This document shows, piece by piece, positions 31,986 to 44,299 of a DNA stretch of 64,000 bases (position 1 is the first letter of the stretch; every line of letters begins with the position of its first letter). The notes under the pieces are model-generated. The model was given only the letters and a program-made list of their open reading frames with translations, did no database searches and was not told the DNA's origin. Position numbers and translations under genes: made by a program. Source of the stretch: Tricholoma matsutake (taxonomy: Eukaryota; Basidiomycota; Agaricomycetes; Agaricales; Tricholomataceae); assembly GCA_026075535.2 (NCBI GenBank), contig AP026538.1:4836001-4900000 (forward strand), written 5' to 3'.

Positions 31986-32483
31986 AATGATAAAATCTGT
32001 GATGAATCACTTCTTTGACAAATTCAAGATTATTTTTATTTTTATTTTTTTGAGACCTCTCCAAATGTTTACAGGTCACGTGATGGTTCGTCAATCATTC
32101 GTCGATCGTTCGTTGATCATTTGTCATTCGTTGGGGGCCTATTTTGACACTTCAGATCAATAACCCTTCCAACAGTGCCTGATCTCGGAGATATCACTGA
32201 ATTTGGCTTGTAACTAAAATAGTCGTCCGAATAGAGTAATGTAAATTGTATCCAATCGGTTGTCTGGTTGCAGCTGTCCTAATGACGAGCGCTGCCTCTC
32301 AATCACTGGCAGTCACAATGTAAGGTGAGGCCTGGCATCGGCTTATGAAAGAAAAGGTAGATTACATATATACAAGTACTTCCGGCTCGTGCCGAAAGGA
32401 TGAGTAATTGGGTGTGGTGCGGTGAAACAATGATGTATGCGTAAGTAAGAGAAGGCACACTGATATGGGCAGTTGTGTTCTTT

Positions 32484-32885
32484 TGTTAGGGTGACACCCA
32501 CTATCTGCTAGCTAAGACCGTGCGGGTTCTCTCTACAGGAAGGGGGCAGGATCCGCGCGTGTGATGGGGGAATTGATGGTTTTGATGTGAGGGGTTATTA
32601 ATAGGTGAGTTTGTTGACAAAGGCCTTTCACACAGAAAATGTAGGTGGAATACCTAAGAGAACACAACTGGGGTTCCCTAGGCATATATTTAGGGTTTAT
32701 ATACTATGTTACATATATTGTACATTGTTGTTACTGACGCACTCGTACATGTGTGTACATATTGATGCATGCGAAATAAAATTCTCATGCTATCAAAGTG
32801 TAGTGTCATTTGGCATCATGTAGCATAATTCGACATAATAAAATAAAAATGAAATTTTATTAGGTAATGGGGTGGTTTCCTAACA
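32484..32885 (-). repeat. 5' LTR of gypsy element 2 (minus copy)
   Basis: A 402-bp LTR with TGTTAGG...CCTAACA ends, reading from 32885 to 32484 on the minus strand. It matches the 402-bp LTR at 48488-48889 in inverted orientation with scattered substitutions. Confidence 0.9.
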
Positions 32886-34530
32886 CTGGTGGGAGAGATT
32901 TGCAGTGTTATACAGATAGAGGTCTAGGCAATGCTGCAGGGGATGGCAGGTGCGTCACAGAGCTCTACCACTGCAGAGCCACTGACTTCAATAGACCACA
33001 TGCAGCATCTCACCTCCAATTTTCCAGTGCTTGTCACCATGGCACCTTCCATGGACAGAGGGGTACACCAATCTTCATCAATGCCCCAGGTCCCTGATTC
33101 TGACCCACCGCTTGGGGTGCATGTCGGCTTGGGCATGAGAAACCCTTTGACAGTGCTGGCCCAATACTCAGTGCAGTGGCCACCACTTCAGACTGCCCAG
33201 CAAGCTAGCCTCTCACTGCCTGTCCCAGATTCTGATCCCCCCCACTTTGGATTCTGCTCCACGGCCCCTGCCAGTGCAAGGACAATGACTATCTCAGCCT
33301 AACACCTCATGTCTGCCTTCTCTCCAACTGCCATCACCTTCCCCTGGGCTCCCTTCCAGCTCATGGATGCTAAAATTGGCTCTTTGGATTTCAAGGCATT
33401 CAATTGCACAGATCAGCTTATGAGAACACTCACACAGCAAAGATATCAAGTATGGGGAGGTCGAATGTTGATCACCTTGGGTGATTTTTGCCAGGTAAGC
33501 TTTGAGTTTTTCTTCTTCTTATTTTGACATCACTATACAAGAATGCACCTGTCATACATTATGGAGGCCATACTGCAATCACTAAGGCTTCAATTCACAC
33601 ACAACCTATCTTTTCTCACTTCAAAATCCTTCATCTGGATACTCCAACCCCGATATGACAGTCTACAGATCCAGATTTTGCAAACTTCTTAAACAACATC
33701 GGAGACAATTATCTTCCTGATACTCTTGATCTCAGCTTTATTTCTCACTACCATTCAGTCAACACCATCTTAGATTTTGTATTCCCTCACAACATCGTAT
33801 CAAATCCACACCTCTGCATCAAATGAGCTATCTTTAGCCCATTTAATGTCTTTGTCGATGAATTTAACTCTACAATCTTGGACCATCTGCCTGGTGAAAG
33901 CCAAATGTACTGGAGTACTGACTACATTGAATCAGATTGATATCAAGATGATGTCAAGCAATCCATTGCAACACCTGATCTCCTAAATTCTTTTGAGGAA
34001 CCTGGTATTCCACCACATGAGCTGACTCAAAAAGTCGGTTGCATCTGCCGATTCACAAGAAACTTTGATGCATCTAAAGGACTAACCAAGAACACACATG
34101 TGATCATCACCAAGCTTCTGAAATACTCTGTTGAAGTTCAAACGCTACCAAACATTGTCACTGGTCAAACCATAGAAGCAGTACATATACTACAGCAGTT
34201 CAAATTCTTATATTTAAACCTACCCTCAACTTAGGTAACCATACTGATTCCCCATATTGATGCACATTTTCAACCTCCTGCTTACAACTTCACCGTTCAC
34301 TGAAAACAAATCCCTCTTGCTCTCTGCTATGCTACCACTTTCAATGGTTGTCAAGGACTTACAGTTGAACAATTAGTTCTCAATCTCAGGCAATCAGTAT
34401 TCTCTCATGGACAACTATATGCAGCTATGACCCATGTACCTAACTCTCAAAATGTGCTGATTCTTAAAGCAGTGGATGATAATTCTATAACAACTAAGAA
34501 TGTCATTTGGAAGGAACTGCTGCTGTAATC
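32886..34530 (+). pseudogene. Helitron-type Pif1 helicase remnant
   Basis: Plus-strand blocks match the C-terminal half of Helitron Pif1-family helicases. GGRMLITLGDFCQ (motif III-like) lies at about 33455-33495, ANFLNNIGDNYLPDTLDLSFI at 33680-33740, and FNVFVDEFNSTILDHLPGES at 33840-33900. PHELTQKVGCICRFTRNFD is at 34020, and YATTFNGCQGLTVEQLVLNLR with HGQLYAAMTHVPNSQNVLIL (motifs V and VI) at 34325-34470. Frames change several times and stops are present. No Rep (HUH) domain is visible, so this is a truncated relic. The 32886-33300 part is not recognisable. Confidence 0.75.
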
Positions 34531-34553
34531 TCTGCTGACACATCTGCAACATT

Positions 34554-35400
34554 GTGACATCACTCCAACCTCACCTCTCTTACACATTGACCACCATGGC
34601 TGGTTCATCCATCTTAACTGCAGTTTTCTGCTTCACAAATTGCTGCATCCTTGATGAAGAAAAGAAGAAAACAATCACCTACAATGCAGAGCTCTTATTA
34701 GGGAAAGATGACAATGATGAAGATCAGTTCATCAATGTGATCATCCACTTCTTCATTTTGAAGGGAGAAATGGAACCTGAGGAAGACGTCTACCACTTTG
34801 TCATTGGCAAAATTATTTCTATCAAAAATGACACTGTAGTTGGTGATGACCAAAATGTTAAGGACTACAATCTCGAATTAGATGCTTTTGTGGTTTGTTG
34901 TGAAAATAACTTCTTTCTATTACTAAAGATGAAGATTTTTAGATGACACTGATGCCTGGATGGAATAAGCTAATCCCTCCCATTGTAACCATGTGCAGAA
35001 TATGGCTAACTCTTTATATGATTCACACTTCTTCACTAACATTATTCTTAGACTGGTCAGAAGACAGATGACAATTTCAATATCAGAGTCAATCAATACT
35101 GCACTGGTCAAATTAGACTGATGGCTCACATCATCAACATTCCCCAACAAACTCCCTGTTTTCAAAACTTATGCACACCCAACAATGCTTCTACTATTTC
35201 TGCCACATGCATCATCACAGGTTCTGCTGAACAAACAACACTTCATGGCGGAGTCAAGGCTATCCCAATGGAACTACATGAGATGGCTTTCATCAAAGAC
35301 TCCAGCAGAACCACCAAATTCAAAGTAAGATATTGTCAAACATCATCACTCCTTGACCTAATACACATCAACCTAGGGAAACCATCAACCCAACTTTGAT
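34554..35400 (+). pseudogene. Hypothetical protein downstream of Helitron helicase
   Basis: The frame 34554-34946 encodes about 130 residues (ITYNAELLLGKDDNDEDQF, IHFFILKGEMEPEEDVYHFVIGKI). A shifted frame continues at 35121-35399 (MELHEMAFIKDSSRTT). The pattern of alternating beta-like segments and GK followed by a basic turn could fit a replication-protein-A type OB fold, which some Helitrons carry, but this is inference from position and composition only. It is broken by a frameshift near 34925. Confidence 0.35.
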
Positions 35401-35903
35401 CTAAGAGAAAAATGGTTGTCAACCATTCTTCCTCTGACACCACACCTATGGAGGAAACATCTTTGTCCAAATGTCAAAAAAAGACCCATGAAGAGGTCTA
35501 ACAACCACAAGTTCACCTTCTCCAATTTTCACTCCATACTTCTACTTATTATTATACTCTACTTCTGATTGTCATCATTTGCCCTCCTCCATAGTTAACT
35601 ACCACTTTTACCTATGACAAAATACACCTCACTCTCCAAACTGAATCAATTGTACTGATAAAATTATCCACAACAACACCAAACCATTCCTGAGAGACAC
35701 TGCAGAGTACAAGCAGTGCCACTTGTAAAGTTAAGTAATGAATTGACATTAAACAAAGTCATCACACATCACATGGGTTCACAGGGCTATCCAGATTCCA
35801 TATCATGGATACTACTATTAGTAGTAGCCACATTCTATGCACTCGCCCTTCCACCCAGAAGACACCTATTTGGGTCAGATTCTGAAAGCCCTCAACATCT
35901 TGA
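35401..35903. other. No recognised gene
   Basis: AT-rich, stop-rich sequence after the Helitron-associated frame. Nothing I recognise. Confidence 0.3.
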
Positions 35904-36060
35904 CACCAGAGGCATGTCACAACGACATGAGTTCAGTTCATGTCTTCTGCACATCTCTGGAAGTTGATCTGTATGTCATACATAGTGATTAGTCAGTAAT
36001 TGATCTCATGGAAAATGTGCCTCATAGTCTCCTTCCTTTTTGGTATTTTATTATTATTTA
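35904..36060 (+). repeat. Dispersed repeat with (TTA)n tail, left copy
   Basis: About 155 bp from CACCAGAGGCATGTCA to TTTTGGTATTTTATTATTATTTA. It is about 85-90% identical to the reverse complement of 38732-38909. Both copies end in a TTA/TAA simple repeat, which suggests the 3' end of a retroposed element. Confidence 0.75.
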
Positions 36061-38731
36061 ATTCAAAAAGAAATTACGAACTAAATATGCACCAGTTATA
36101 AGTATAACGTGCTCAGTCCTTCAGTTTTTCTGTCATATCATGTGACAGAAAAAATGGGTCCTGAAGGTCACATGACCTCAGACAATATTACCCTAGATTA
36201 CACTAAATACCTGCATAAGTGTGAGTGTTTAAGGGTAGGACAGTAAATAAATTCAAAGTACAATTAGACCAGAAGAGATTGTGAGGACAGAGAGAACTAC
36301 AATGTAGATTGTTTTCCTTATGGCTGTCCAGAAAATTGTCTCATCAGGTGATCTCAGTTGCATCGTGTCAAGACTCACTTAGTCAGGTGACCATATGTGA
36401 AGCCTCATGCATGACATTTGTTCTTTGTCTTCTTCCATTGACATATCTTCCTCACCTTCTGGTCATTAAATTCTCTTTACTATCCCAGCTATGCCACTGT
36501 CCCCCCCATCAAAGTCTTCTATACATAAAAGACCCCAGGCATCCAAATCATCAACCTCAAAGCATCTGGGCAAAGGCCTTTGTTCCTGGGGAAGGGGAGA
36601 GGAGTGCAAAAGAAGATAGTCATCATCTGAAGAAGACAGATATATCTGATGATGCCAGCCAACTTAAAGTGCATGTTTCTTTGACTATTCTAATTTTATC
36701 CTGAGCTCTGAGATGGCACAACCCAGCTTGCCCTCGAGACCCACCTTCATGTACTCATGGGTGCTGTAACCAACACATCAGTTCCTGAGGCCCCTGATAA
36801 TCATACCTTGAATATCTTTTCACAATGATTCACCTCTTCTGGGGAAATAAATGCTTTACTCAAAGGCAATACACATAATGCTCAGTTTCAAGCAATGGAT
36901 ACAGCAGCCCTTGATTCAATCATGGAACTTCAAAGACAATGCAATCTGGTGCCAGACTCATAATATTGCCCTCAATATTGCCCACATCCCAGAGCATAAT
37001 CTTCAATTGATCTTTTCAAAGGTTCACTCATGTGGTCTACTGGCATGGCGTCCTGATCTTCTTGGTGGCACACACTTCATTGTATAATAGAGCCCTTGAG
37101 TCAATTGCTATCTGGACTTTCGAGCAAGCGGCTACTACATTGGTGAAATTAAACAAATGATTCAGATGGAGAAAACATTGTTCTGCTCTTAGGAAGGCCA
37201 TCATTATGTGAGACTGCCAGTATCATGAACTTATCATGGCAACAACAAATCTATGTGTTGGAAAATGTGGAACTAGCTGATCTTAGTGTTGACTGAGGCC
37301 TTCGTGTGGTGTGTAAAATTTGCAGGTTTTTTGTTTTGGCAGCTTTTATAGAACTTTTATTAACAGCATCTTGAAACCAAATGGTGGATAGAAGAAATGA
37401 ATGGAGAAGATCACATCATCATCTCCCTATGCCTGGGCAAAACAGTAAGTTGCTGACCTATCAGAAAATGATGTCCTTACACTAGAATAGGAAGTACATG
37501 CTGTAGATAAGTATTTACAGCTTGTCAATCTCCTATTGGTGACTTCGTGCAGTGTCATGTATGGCTTCTTTCTCAACAATGTATGAATGTGGCACCTACT
37601 ATTCAGGTCAGCAAATAAACTGTTCTCCTTCGTTTGAATTTATGAGTTTTCTGCATAGTGTTATTTCATTTTTGCAACATCAATAGACCAAGTGAGGATG
37701 GACACACCTCCTTATGTCACAAAATTATGTAATGCAGTATAACCTAATATGACCCACGTGACCCACGTAACCGCCATAACCCATTAAAATCGACACTCAG
37801 AACTGATGTTAAGCTAGCTACCAAGTCTCAGGTTCAGTTCAATAATGTAGTTTACATATGTAGGTAATAGATTTTCCACATTAGGGCCCAGTATACTAGC
37901 TGAGAGGGAGTGATAATCCACATATAATCTAGGTGAGGTTATAATGCCATCCGGAAATTTCTGACATAGTATGGTATAAATATATTCAGAAAATGTATAA
38001 GTCTCGCAATGAGTCTCTTAATGTGATGGGCATTATTCCAGCATAAGAATGATTGAAGGGCATAGCATACCTTATACTTCATCCAATTATTCTGTCCTGG
38101 ATGAGAATTGAGACGTTGCCAAGGGCGAGCATTAGGGGGATGCAACTACATCATGCCCACAGAAGAAAATGAAGGCCTCATTGTGGAGGAGGGGTTTCCC
38201 ATCTATGATGAGGTTCCAGTACCAGTGAAGATCCTGAGACAGCAGCCTTGAAGTTCTGAGGGCTTACACATTTTGCAGGAGAAATGACTCATTGCCAAGG
38301 GTGAGCATTAGGGGGATGCAACTACATCACACCCCGGAAAAATGAATGCCTTGTTGTGGTGATGAGGGCTTGTGTTGACAACAATTTGGTGTAGGAGATG
38401 GTGGGGGTAGGAAAGAGGTAATCCAAGTCTGATCTATTGAAAGAAGACAAAGCAGTGGCCAATAACCATGTTATGGAAAATACTTGTAATTTAAAAGAGA
38501 ACTGGCATTTGACCAGATTAGGTACTGCAGTTCCCACAGCGAAATGCGGTAATACCTGACTGATCACTTATCAAAATAGGCCGTGCTCATAATGAAGGGA
38601 CATTGAAGGCCCAAGAGTTGGCATGGGTGTAGCCCCAGGTACAGAAAATGTACACAAAAACAATATGGAGATGTACAGGCAACTGACCGAGTACCTAGTA
38701 TGGCCGAGTACCTGACCAGGCACAGTACCTG
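36061..38731. other. No recognised gene between inverted repeats
   Basis: 2.7 kb with only short frames. A plus-strand frame near 36851-37087 reads NIALNIAHIPEHNLQ, similar to the end of a retroelement RNase H, but is too short to call. The segment 38103-38195 is repeated at 38279-38370 (a core GAGCATTAGGGGGATGCAAC is shared exactly). The sequence 37735-37790 is rich in ACCCACGTGACCCACGTAACC. Confidence 0.35.
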
Positions 38732-38909
38732 GTAATAATAATAATAATATACCAAAAAGGAAGGAGACTTTGTTATCGAGGCACATTTTCCGCGAGATCA
38801 ATTACTGACTAATCACTATGTATGACATACAGATCAACTTCCGGAGATGTGCAGAAGACATGAACTGAACTCATGTCGTTTTGACATGAGCTGGCAGATG
38901 CCTCCGGTG
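38732..38909 (-). repeat. Dispersed repeat with (TAA)n tail, right copy
   Basis: Inverted partner of 35904-36060. It contains the short palindrome CTCATGTC/GACATGAG, which is disrupted in the left copy. It ends about 95 bp upstream of the start codon at 39005, so it may contribute promoter sequence. Confidence 0.75.
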
Positions 38910-39004
38910 TGATATATCCTTGATTCACTTGCACGGATAACCCTTCATCTCGCCTCTTGCGGAATCATTCTCTTGTTTTTAATTCTAGTATTGGAGATCA
39001 TTTC

Positions 39005-40115
39005 ATGGCATTAAAACAAGACCAGGTACATGCGCTAGCGATTTCGAGGGTGTTTCAGCTCGTCTGATTGCGATGCTTCTAGTTCAAGCACCTGCTTGTA
39101 AGAAATGAATCACCATTCGATGTAACAATCCAGGTGGTGGAGCATTCCCCGAATGGCAGAGTCTACGTACTCAGTCCAGACCTCTCGGCTGGGCATTCTT
39201 GGTTGTACCGTTTGGATAAAGAAGATGGTATTCCAAATGGAACAGAGGTATGTATCGGAATTCCGATTGATGACATGCGTTCACCGCATCCATGATAGCT
39301 GCAGGCTCAAGTGATATATGAGCTCAATACAGGGCGTGACAATTCCATCTTGACATTCAGCAGGGCTGCGACTTCTCGAAAAGCCAAGTATCTTGTTCAG
39401 GGCACCAAGGACAAACCCAAAATAGTTTATGCGGGACCCTACGATGCCGACGAGCTTCCGTTTAGTTTTCCTACTGACCAGGAACTCAGGGATTATAGCA
39501 AGTTGGTGAGCTGCATCGTCAATTTGGAGAATATCTCCGCAGCATTTATCTCCCTCAGGTTGCAGGTAAGGTGATCCCAGCGCCGCCCAAGTCCTTGATA
39601 CAAAAATCACGATGGCTCCAATGTGTCGTCAAGAATAAGACACAGTTCCGAATCGTGCTTCAAGACCTGCATACATACTTTGACTCTGGTCGATATTGGC
39701 AGCCACCCTCGGACATCCTACCATTCGACCAGATGATTTTCACTTGCTGTGAAGGTGATAATACTCGGTTCACTGGTGCAACTGGCGGGACTGCCTTTCG
39801 ACTCATTCTGGATCCTGTGACATGGTACAATATTGCTGTTGTGCGTCATTTTGCCATCATTCTTTCTTTCCATCTGACCAAGAACGTTAGGGATGGACTA
39901 ATCCTTGCTTCGGCTCTATTAAGGCAGGAATAGTCCACTCTATTGATCCGAAAGCTGGGTACGGCTGCGCTTCGGGTGAGGGTAACGCCCTCAAATCTGA
40001 CTTGAAGCTCAAAGGCATCAATACCGACGGAAAGAGTGGAGAGTGGACCCTTAACATGTCGGCAACAGCAGGTAGCACCATAGTTTATACCATTAGCGAA
40101 GTCCGAGTCGCGTAG
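39005..40115 (+). CDS. Two-domain protein, possible aegerolysin/ET79-like beta-sandwich (paralogue A)
   Basis: Five exons: 39005-39025, 39083-39247, 39305-39505, 39559-39840 and 39891-40115. All introns are phase 0 with GT-AG ends and 50-57 bp long. The product is 297 residues with no signal peptide or membrane segment. The N-terminal domain (residues 8-128) starts FKHLLVRNESPFDVTIQVV. The C-terminal domain (about 140-297) has SRWLQCVV, DSGRYWQPP, GATGGTAFRL and GWTNP. This order resembles the aegerolysin/ET79 family, whose members bind membranes and can be partners in pore formation, but I am recalling the pattern and am unsure. No membrane-inserting partner (MACPF type) is nearby. The start and exon pattern are supported by the paralogue at 40274-41403. 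Confidence 0.75.
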
Positions 40116-40273
40116 TTCACACTTCTAATTCGAACAATTATCTCCGGCCTGACTTCGAATGCCTATTTGAAGGACACTGGGCCGCTTGGATATGCGGGTA
40201 TGGTAGACGAAGATTCATCCTCTGTGCGCACATCTATAAAAGTACACTTAGTGCTAGTTTAATAACGCCCCTT
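40116..40273. other. Intergenic region between convergent paralogues
   Basis: 158 bp shared as the 3' flank of both genes. It has no obvious hairpin terminator, as expected for pol II genes. Confidence 0.5.
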
Positions 40274-41403
40274 TCAAACCTCCGTGATAACATAGATCAT
40301 GTATTGCCCAGCTGCCGCCGACATATATATATGCCGTTCGACCGGATTGCCACTTTTCTGAAACCCACGGAACACTCCCTCCGAAGTAAGTGCATTGCCC
40401 TCGAGCGTAGCTTGTTCATACGCGTCTTTAGGATTATCCGACTTAACTATCGATGACTTGAACCCACCGATGGAAGGATTAGTCCATCCCTGACACGAAC
40501 CTCGTCAGCAAGGAGATCGCACGAAATGACATGATGGACGACATACAACCGCAAAGTCATAAAACGTTACAGGATCAAGAGTGATTCGGAAAGCAGTTCC
40601 ACCAGTAGCACCCGCCGCGCTATAATCTCCGTTGCAACAAGAGAAAACCATCTGATCGAACGGCTCGACGTCGGTCGGTGGGGTCCAGTACCTGCCGGAG
40701 TCGAGATATGGAGGACCTTGCACTTGTATTGGAAATTGTGTTTGATTTTTCACGACACACTGGATCCATCGGAATTTTTCCGTCAACAAAGGATCTGGAT
40801 CTGGAATTGGTTTATAGTCGACCTAGGTGCATGGTATGTACGCCATCGATTACGACCATACAGAGAAATAGAATATTTACCTGCCCATAGTAAGTTCGGA
40901 AGTCAACATCTCCGAGGATCTCATCAGGTATTTCGACATCAGTGAGCCCAGCGTAGTCCAGCCGTGGGTTATCCCTTGAACCGCCAACCACGAACTTGGC
41001 TTTGCGGACGGGTGGAGCAGCACTGGTGTAAGTCAGTTTTGCTGTACTTTGTATTATATGTGCGACTTTGGTGACAAGCTGAACAGTGAACTAATACACG
41101 AATTAGGTGATAAAGGTATCTGGCAAATTCTTCCTTACATTGATTCCACTGGTAAGTCCGGGTACTGTTGCGAGCTGGAAGACGATGGAATCGCCAGCTC
41201 GAAGGTCTGGACCGAGAGGAAAGGAAGAACCTGACACGGAGAGGTCGACAAGTTGTAGAGTGGCATCAAATGGAGATTGATTTCTGAGCAGCAGGTGCTT
41301 AACCTGAGGTGATAGAGGGCAGTCATCGATGATGGGGTTAGACCGTTCAGTGCCAGTCCTAAAAGCTTCTACGTACATTTCCTAAGCTCAAATCGTTGCT
41401 CAT
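40274..41403 (-). CDS. Two-domain protein, possible aegerolysin/ET79-like beta-sandwich (paralogue B)
   Basis: Five exons on the minus strand: 41403-41377, 41303-41139, 41078-40881, 40822-40547 and 40489-40274. They total 882 bases (293 residues), and again every intron is phase 0. Exon 2 has the same length (165) as in paralogue A. The domains match: VKHLLLRNQSPFDATLQLV at the N-terminus, then FRWIQCVVKN, DSGRYWTPP, FSCCNGDY, GATGGTAFRI and GWTNPSIGG. It lies tail to tail with A, 158 bp apart. No stop or frameshift is present, so both copies look under selection. The cytosolic function is unknown. The family assignment is tentative, as for A. Confidence 0.75.
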
Positions 41404-41830
41404 GGTTTACGCAAAGACGATTGATAGAGAGAAGAAAGGAACAGACTAACAGTGTCGATCTACACCGAATAATTGTATAGCATTCAGAAACTACACGGAA
41501 ATTACTGTAAACCCCGTTTGATAAATTTGCACTCGGACAAAGAATTGAGCCCCCACAGTGAGTTTCCTTTTCCGATTAGCCTCGGAAGCTTTTGCTAGCT
41601 CCTCATGACGGACCTCGTCCCACCCCAGGTACTTGAACCGTTCAACACAACAATTATTTTTCTCACCCGCCATGCCCGGCATGCCGGTGCCAAAGGTGCT
41701 CGGGAAATGCCGGACGTGGACCCGGTTAGTTAGTCCGGCCCCAGGCCGCGAAAAAAAAATGGAACCCCAAGGGGGTGGCGGAACGGGAATCCCGAACCGC
41801 GGGTAGGGGGGGTACCGCCGGAGGCTGAAA
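41404..41830. other. Upstream flank and GC-rich low-complexity stretch
   Basis: The 5' flank of paralogue B, containing a short minus-strand frame (41491-41682) of no known family. From 41680 it turns GC-rich, with GCCCGGCATGCCGG and runs of G and A (41750-41830). Confidence 0.4.
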
Positions 41831-43620
41831 AAAAAAATATGACCTACATGTAAATGATGCAGAATGGCGTCGCTTGGCCATGAAACATTTAGAATAACTG
41901 CTCGTGGTACTTTGGGAACTTTGTGGGAGTCATAACTCTGTCATAAACTTATCTATTTGAACATTAATCAAACTATATTCAAATTTCAATATTCAACTAC
42001 GATATATGCAACACGAAAGCAGGGCGCAAGACTGTCGATCTTGTCGAAGAATATCATGAGAACTGCGAGACACAACTAACTTCATGAAATGTCACATTGA
42101 CCCCAAGCGGTTCTGCATCTGCGCACACAGAAAAAGAGCAAGCGGATTGGCACCCCCCCACTCCAAGCTACCATTACTAACCAGCATCCCCACCAATTCT
42201 CTTGTGGCAGCGACGGACTTGCACAGCTGGCTCTGTCACGATGGTGTAAGGTGCACAACATTCAACATTCAGTGTGGGACTGTGGGCTGACGGTTGGATG
42301 TTGTTGGTGCTTACCTTGGGTGTACCCTCCTCCACAGGCCTCCCTGCACGCTGCTGTCACCACCCTGCATCCATCGTTGTTCCTACACCTCTTGACGGCC
42401 CCATACCGGTTTTGTGGGTGATGTGGCAGTCGCACGATTGTGGTTACATGTTTTCTTCCCAAGACCTGGAAAAGATGGTGGCATCTTGAGGGAATTGACT
42501 TGAGGGCTTTTGTAAGAGTGAAGAACAGGAGAAGAGAAGAGATAACACATGTGGGAGTTGTGTGGGAGTGTGGAATGCGTTGGGCAATTTTTTGATTACT
42601 AATTCTCAGAATAACATAAACACGTGACGAAGAATTACCATATATAGAAGGAGGGGGGGTTCAAACGGGCGCTGAAAAAAAAATCTGAGTGGATATGTTA
42701 TTTTCCTGTTCCACCAGCCCCTTGCCTACACCTAAATGATGCAGAATGGCTTCATTTGGCCCCAAAGTACTTAGAATAGCTATCTAATATGGTTTGTATT
42801 GGTATACACAGGTTTATCATAAATTGTCATAGTAAGTAAACATCCACCGAAATATCATGATTGACCGGGCCATGATGCGAGCATGCGCAATGCCCCTTTT
42901 TGGTTACACATATTTTTCTCGCCTATTTTCGTACTTCTACTGTTGTGTAGTCTATATAGGTAGTTGTAGCACTCATCCGTTTTCCTCTCGAGCCCACCGA
43001 GGTCAAACATGAATTTACTTTGGATGTTGTTCTTGCACTTCTGAGATTCTCATGGCACCAAACGAATAATACCATGTTACAAATGACACCATCAGTCATT
43101 TTGCTATGAGTGAGTTTCTATAACTCACGCGGCCACTCATGAAATTTGCAGGTTAATAGCCGAGGGGCTGTGTGAGCATGTGCAATGCGCAAATTTATTG
43201 AGGCTTGTTCTCGCGCTTCTGAGTTTCCTCATGGCTCGTATTTCAACAGCTAATAAAGTAGACGGTATTCAACTACTACTGATATTTACCATACTATACA
43301 ATATGGATGACACCATCCCCAGAAAGTTTACAATGTCATTGGATCCCTTAGCGACCGCAACACCACCCCCGACTCCTCAACACTGCCCCATTCCTTCTGT
43401 AATGACTGTGGGTGCAGTCCCCGACGAATCATTGTTGGCTGTGGCACTGAGGTGGGGATCAATCTAAATGTGGCGAGTATTGGGCAGTATGGAACATTGG
43501 TGATGAAAACTTTTGGGAAATTGCTTGGGGAAAAAATCAATACATGTGATGGGAAATTACTATATATGGCAGGAGGGGGGGGAGGGGGTCAACTGAGGGC
43601 TTGAAAAAAAAAGGTGAGTG
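41831..43620 (+). repeat. Diverged tandem duplication of a 0.9-kb non-coding unit
   Basis: Two units begin alike (TAAATGATGCAGAATGGC at about 41852 and 42736) and end alike. The ends read ACCATATATAGAAGGAGGGGGGG followed by GCTGAAAAAAAAA near 42637-42683, and TATATATGGCAGGAGGGGGG followed by CTTGAAAAAAAAA near 43548-43610. The end module occurs a third time at 49895-49985. No coding frame is shared, so this is probably a decayed non-autonomous repeat. Confidence 0.55.
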
Positions 43621-44229
43621 GATGTCAGTTTTTCCTGTTCTGCCACCCCCTTGTGGAACCCCCAAACTTTGGGCAAAATTTGATATCTGGATGTGAGCTG
43701 GGTCTACGTGCGAAGCCGGCTAGACCAAGTGGCAGATAAGGCAATCGATTACATGAGTTCCACATGCCACCAACTCAGCTGATTAAACTCAGATGTTTTA
43801 CTTGAAGTTGGAGGTTGCATGTGCAGCTATTAAGACATTCTTCTTATTCACCGTGCTCATCTTTTCTTGTTACGAGTCCAAGGTACAAGGACTCATCTTT
43901 TTAACCTGACCAACCAGCCAGCAAAAGTTTGGCAAAAGTGATATGTTGAGTCTGATGGCTGCTCAGCAGATGTCAGAGTTTCAACACTGTCTGAAGACAG
44001 GCTTACATTTTGAAGTCAGTCCAACTCAGCCTCTTATAGACTTTCACACTCAGTGGTTTTACTGACATGCAGATTTTGAACAAAAAAGGAAACTGTCATG
44101 TTGAGTCACGCTTCCTCAAAAAGCTCAGCAGCACAATGTATGCCCAAGAGAGTTGTTTGTTGGGCCCTAAGTAATGGTTTTCAAGTTTTTTTATTTTCAA
44201 CTAACTAATGTTCTAATTTGATCATTAAG
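43621..44229. other. No recognised gene
   Basis: AT-rich sequence between the duplicated unit and the truncated gypsy element. I see no conserved frame or repeat. Confidence 0.3.
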
Positions 44230-44299
44230 TTCTATTACCACGAGATGGCGCCAAGACAGCAGATCCACACCTGCGCCACTGCTGTGAGCATCTGCTTGC

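Noticed and set aside
36851..37087. Retroelement RNase H or host protein
   Set aside because: Only a short NIALNIAHIPEHNLQ-like stretch is suggestive and no catalytic residues can be placed.
39005..41403. Confident call of a pore-forming toxin pair
   Set aside because: The C-terminal motif pattern only resembles aegerolysin/ET79 proteins, the N-terminal domain is unknown to me, and no pore-forming partner gene is nearby. Described as a possible family member only.
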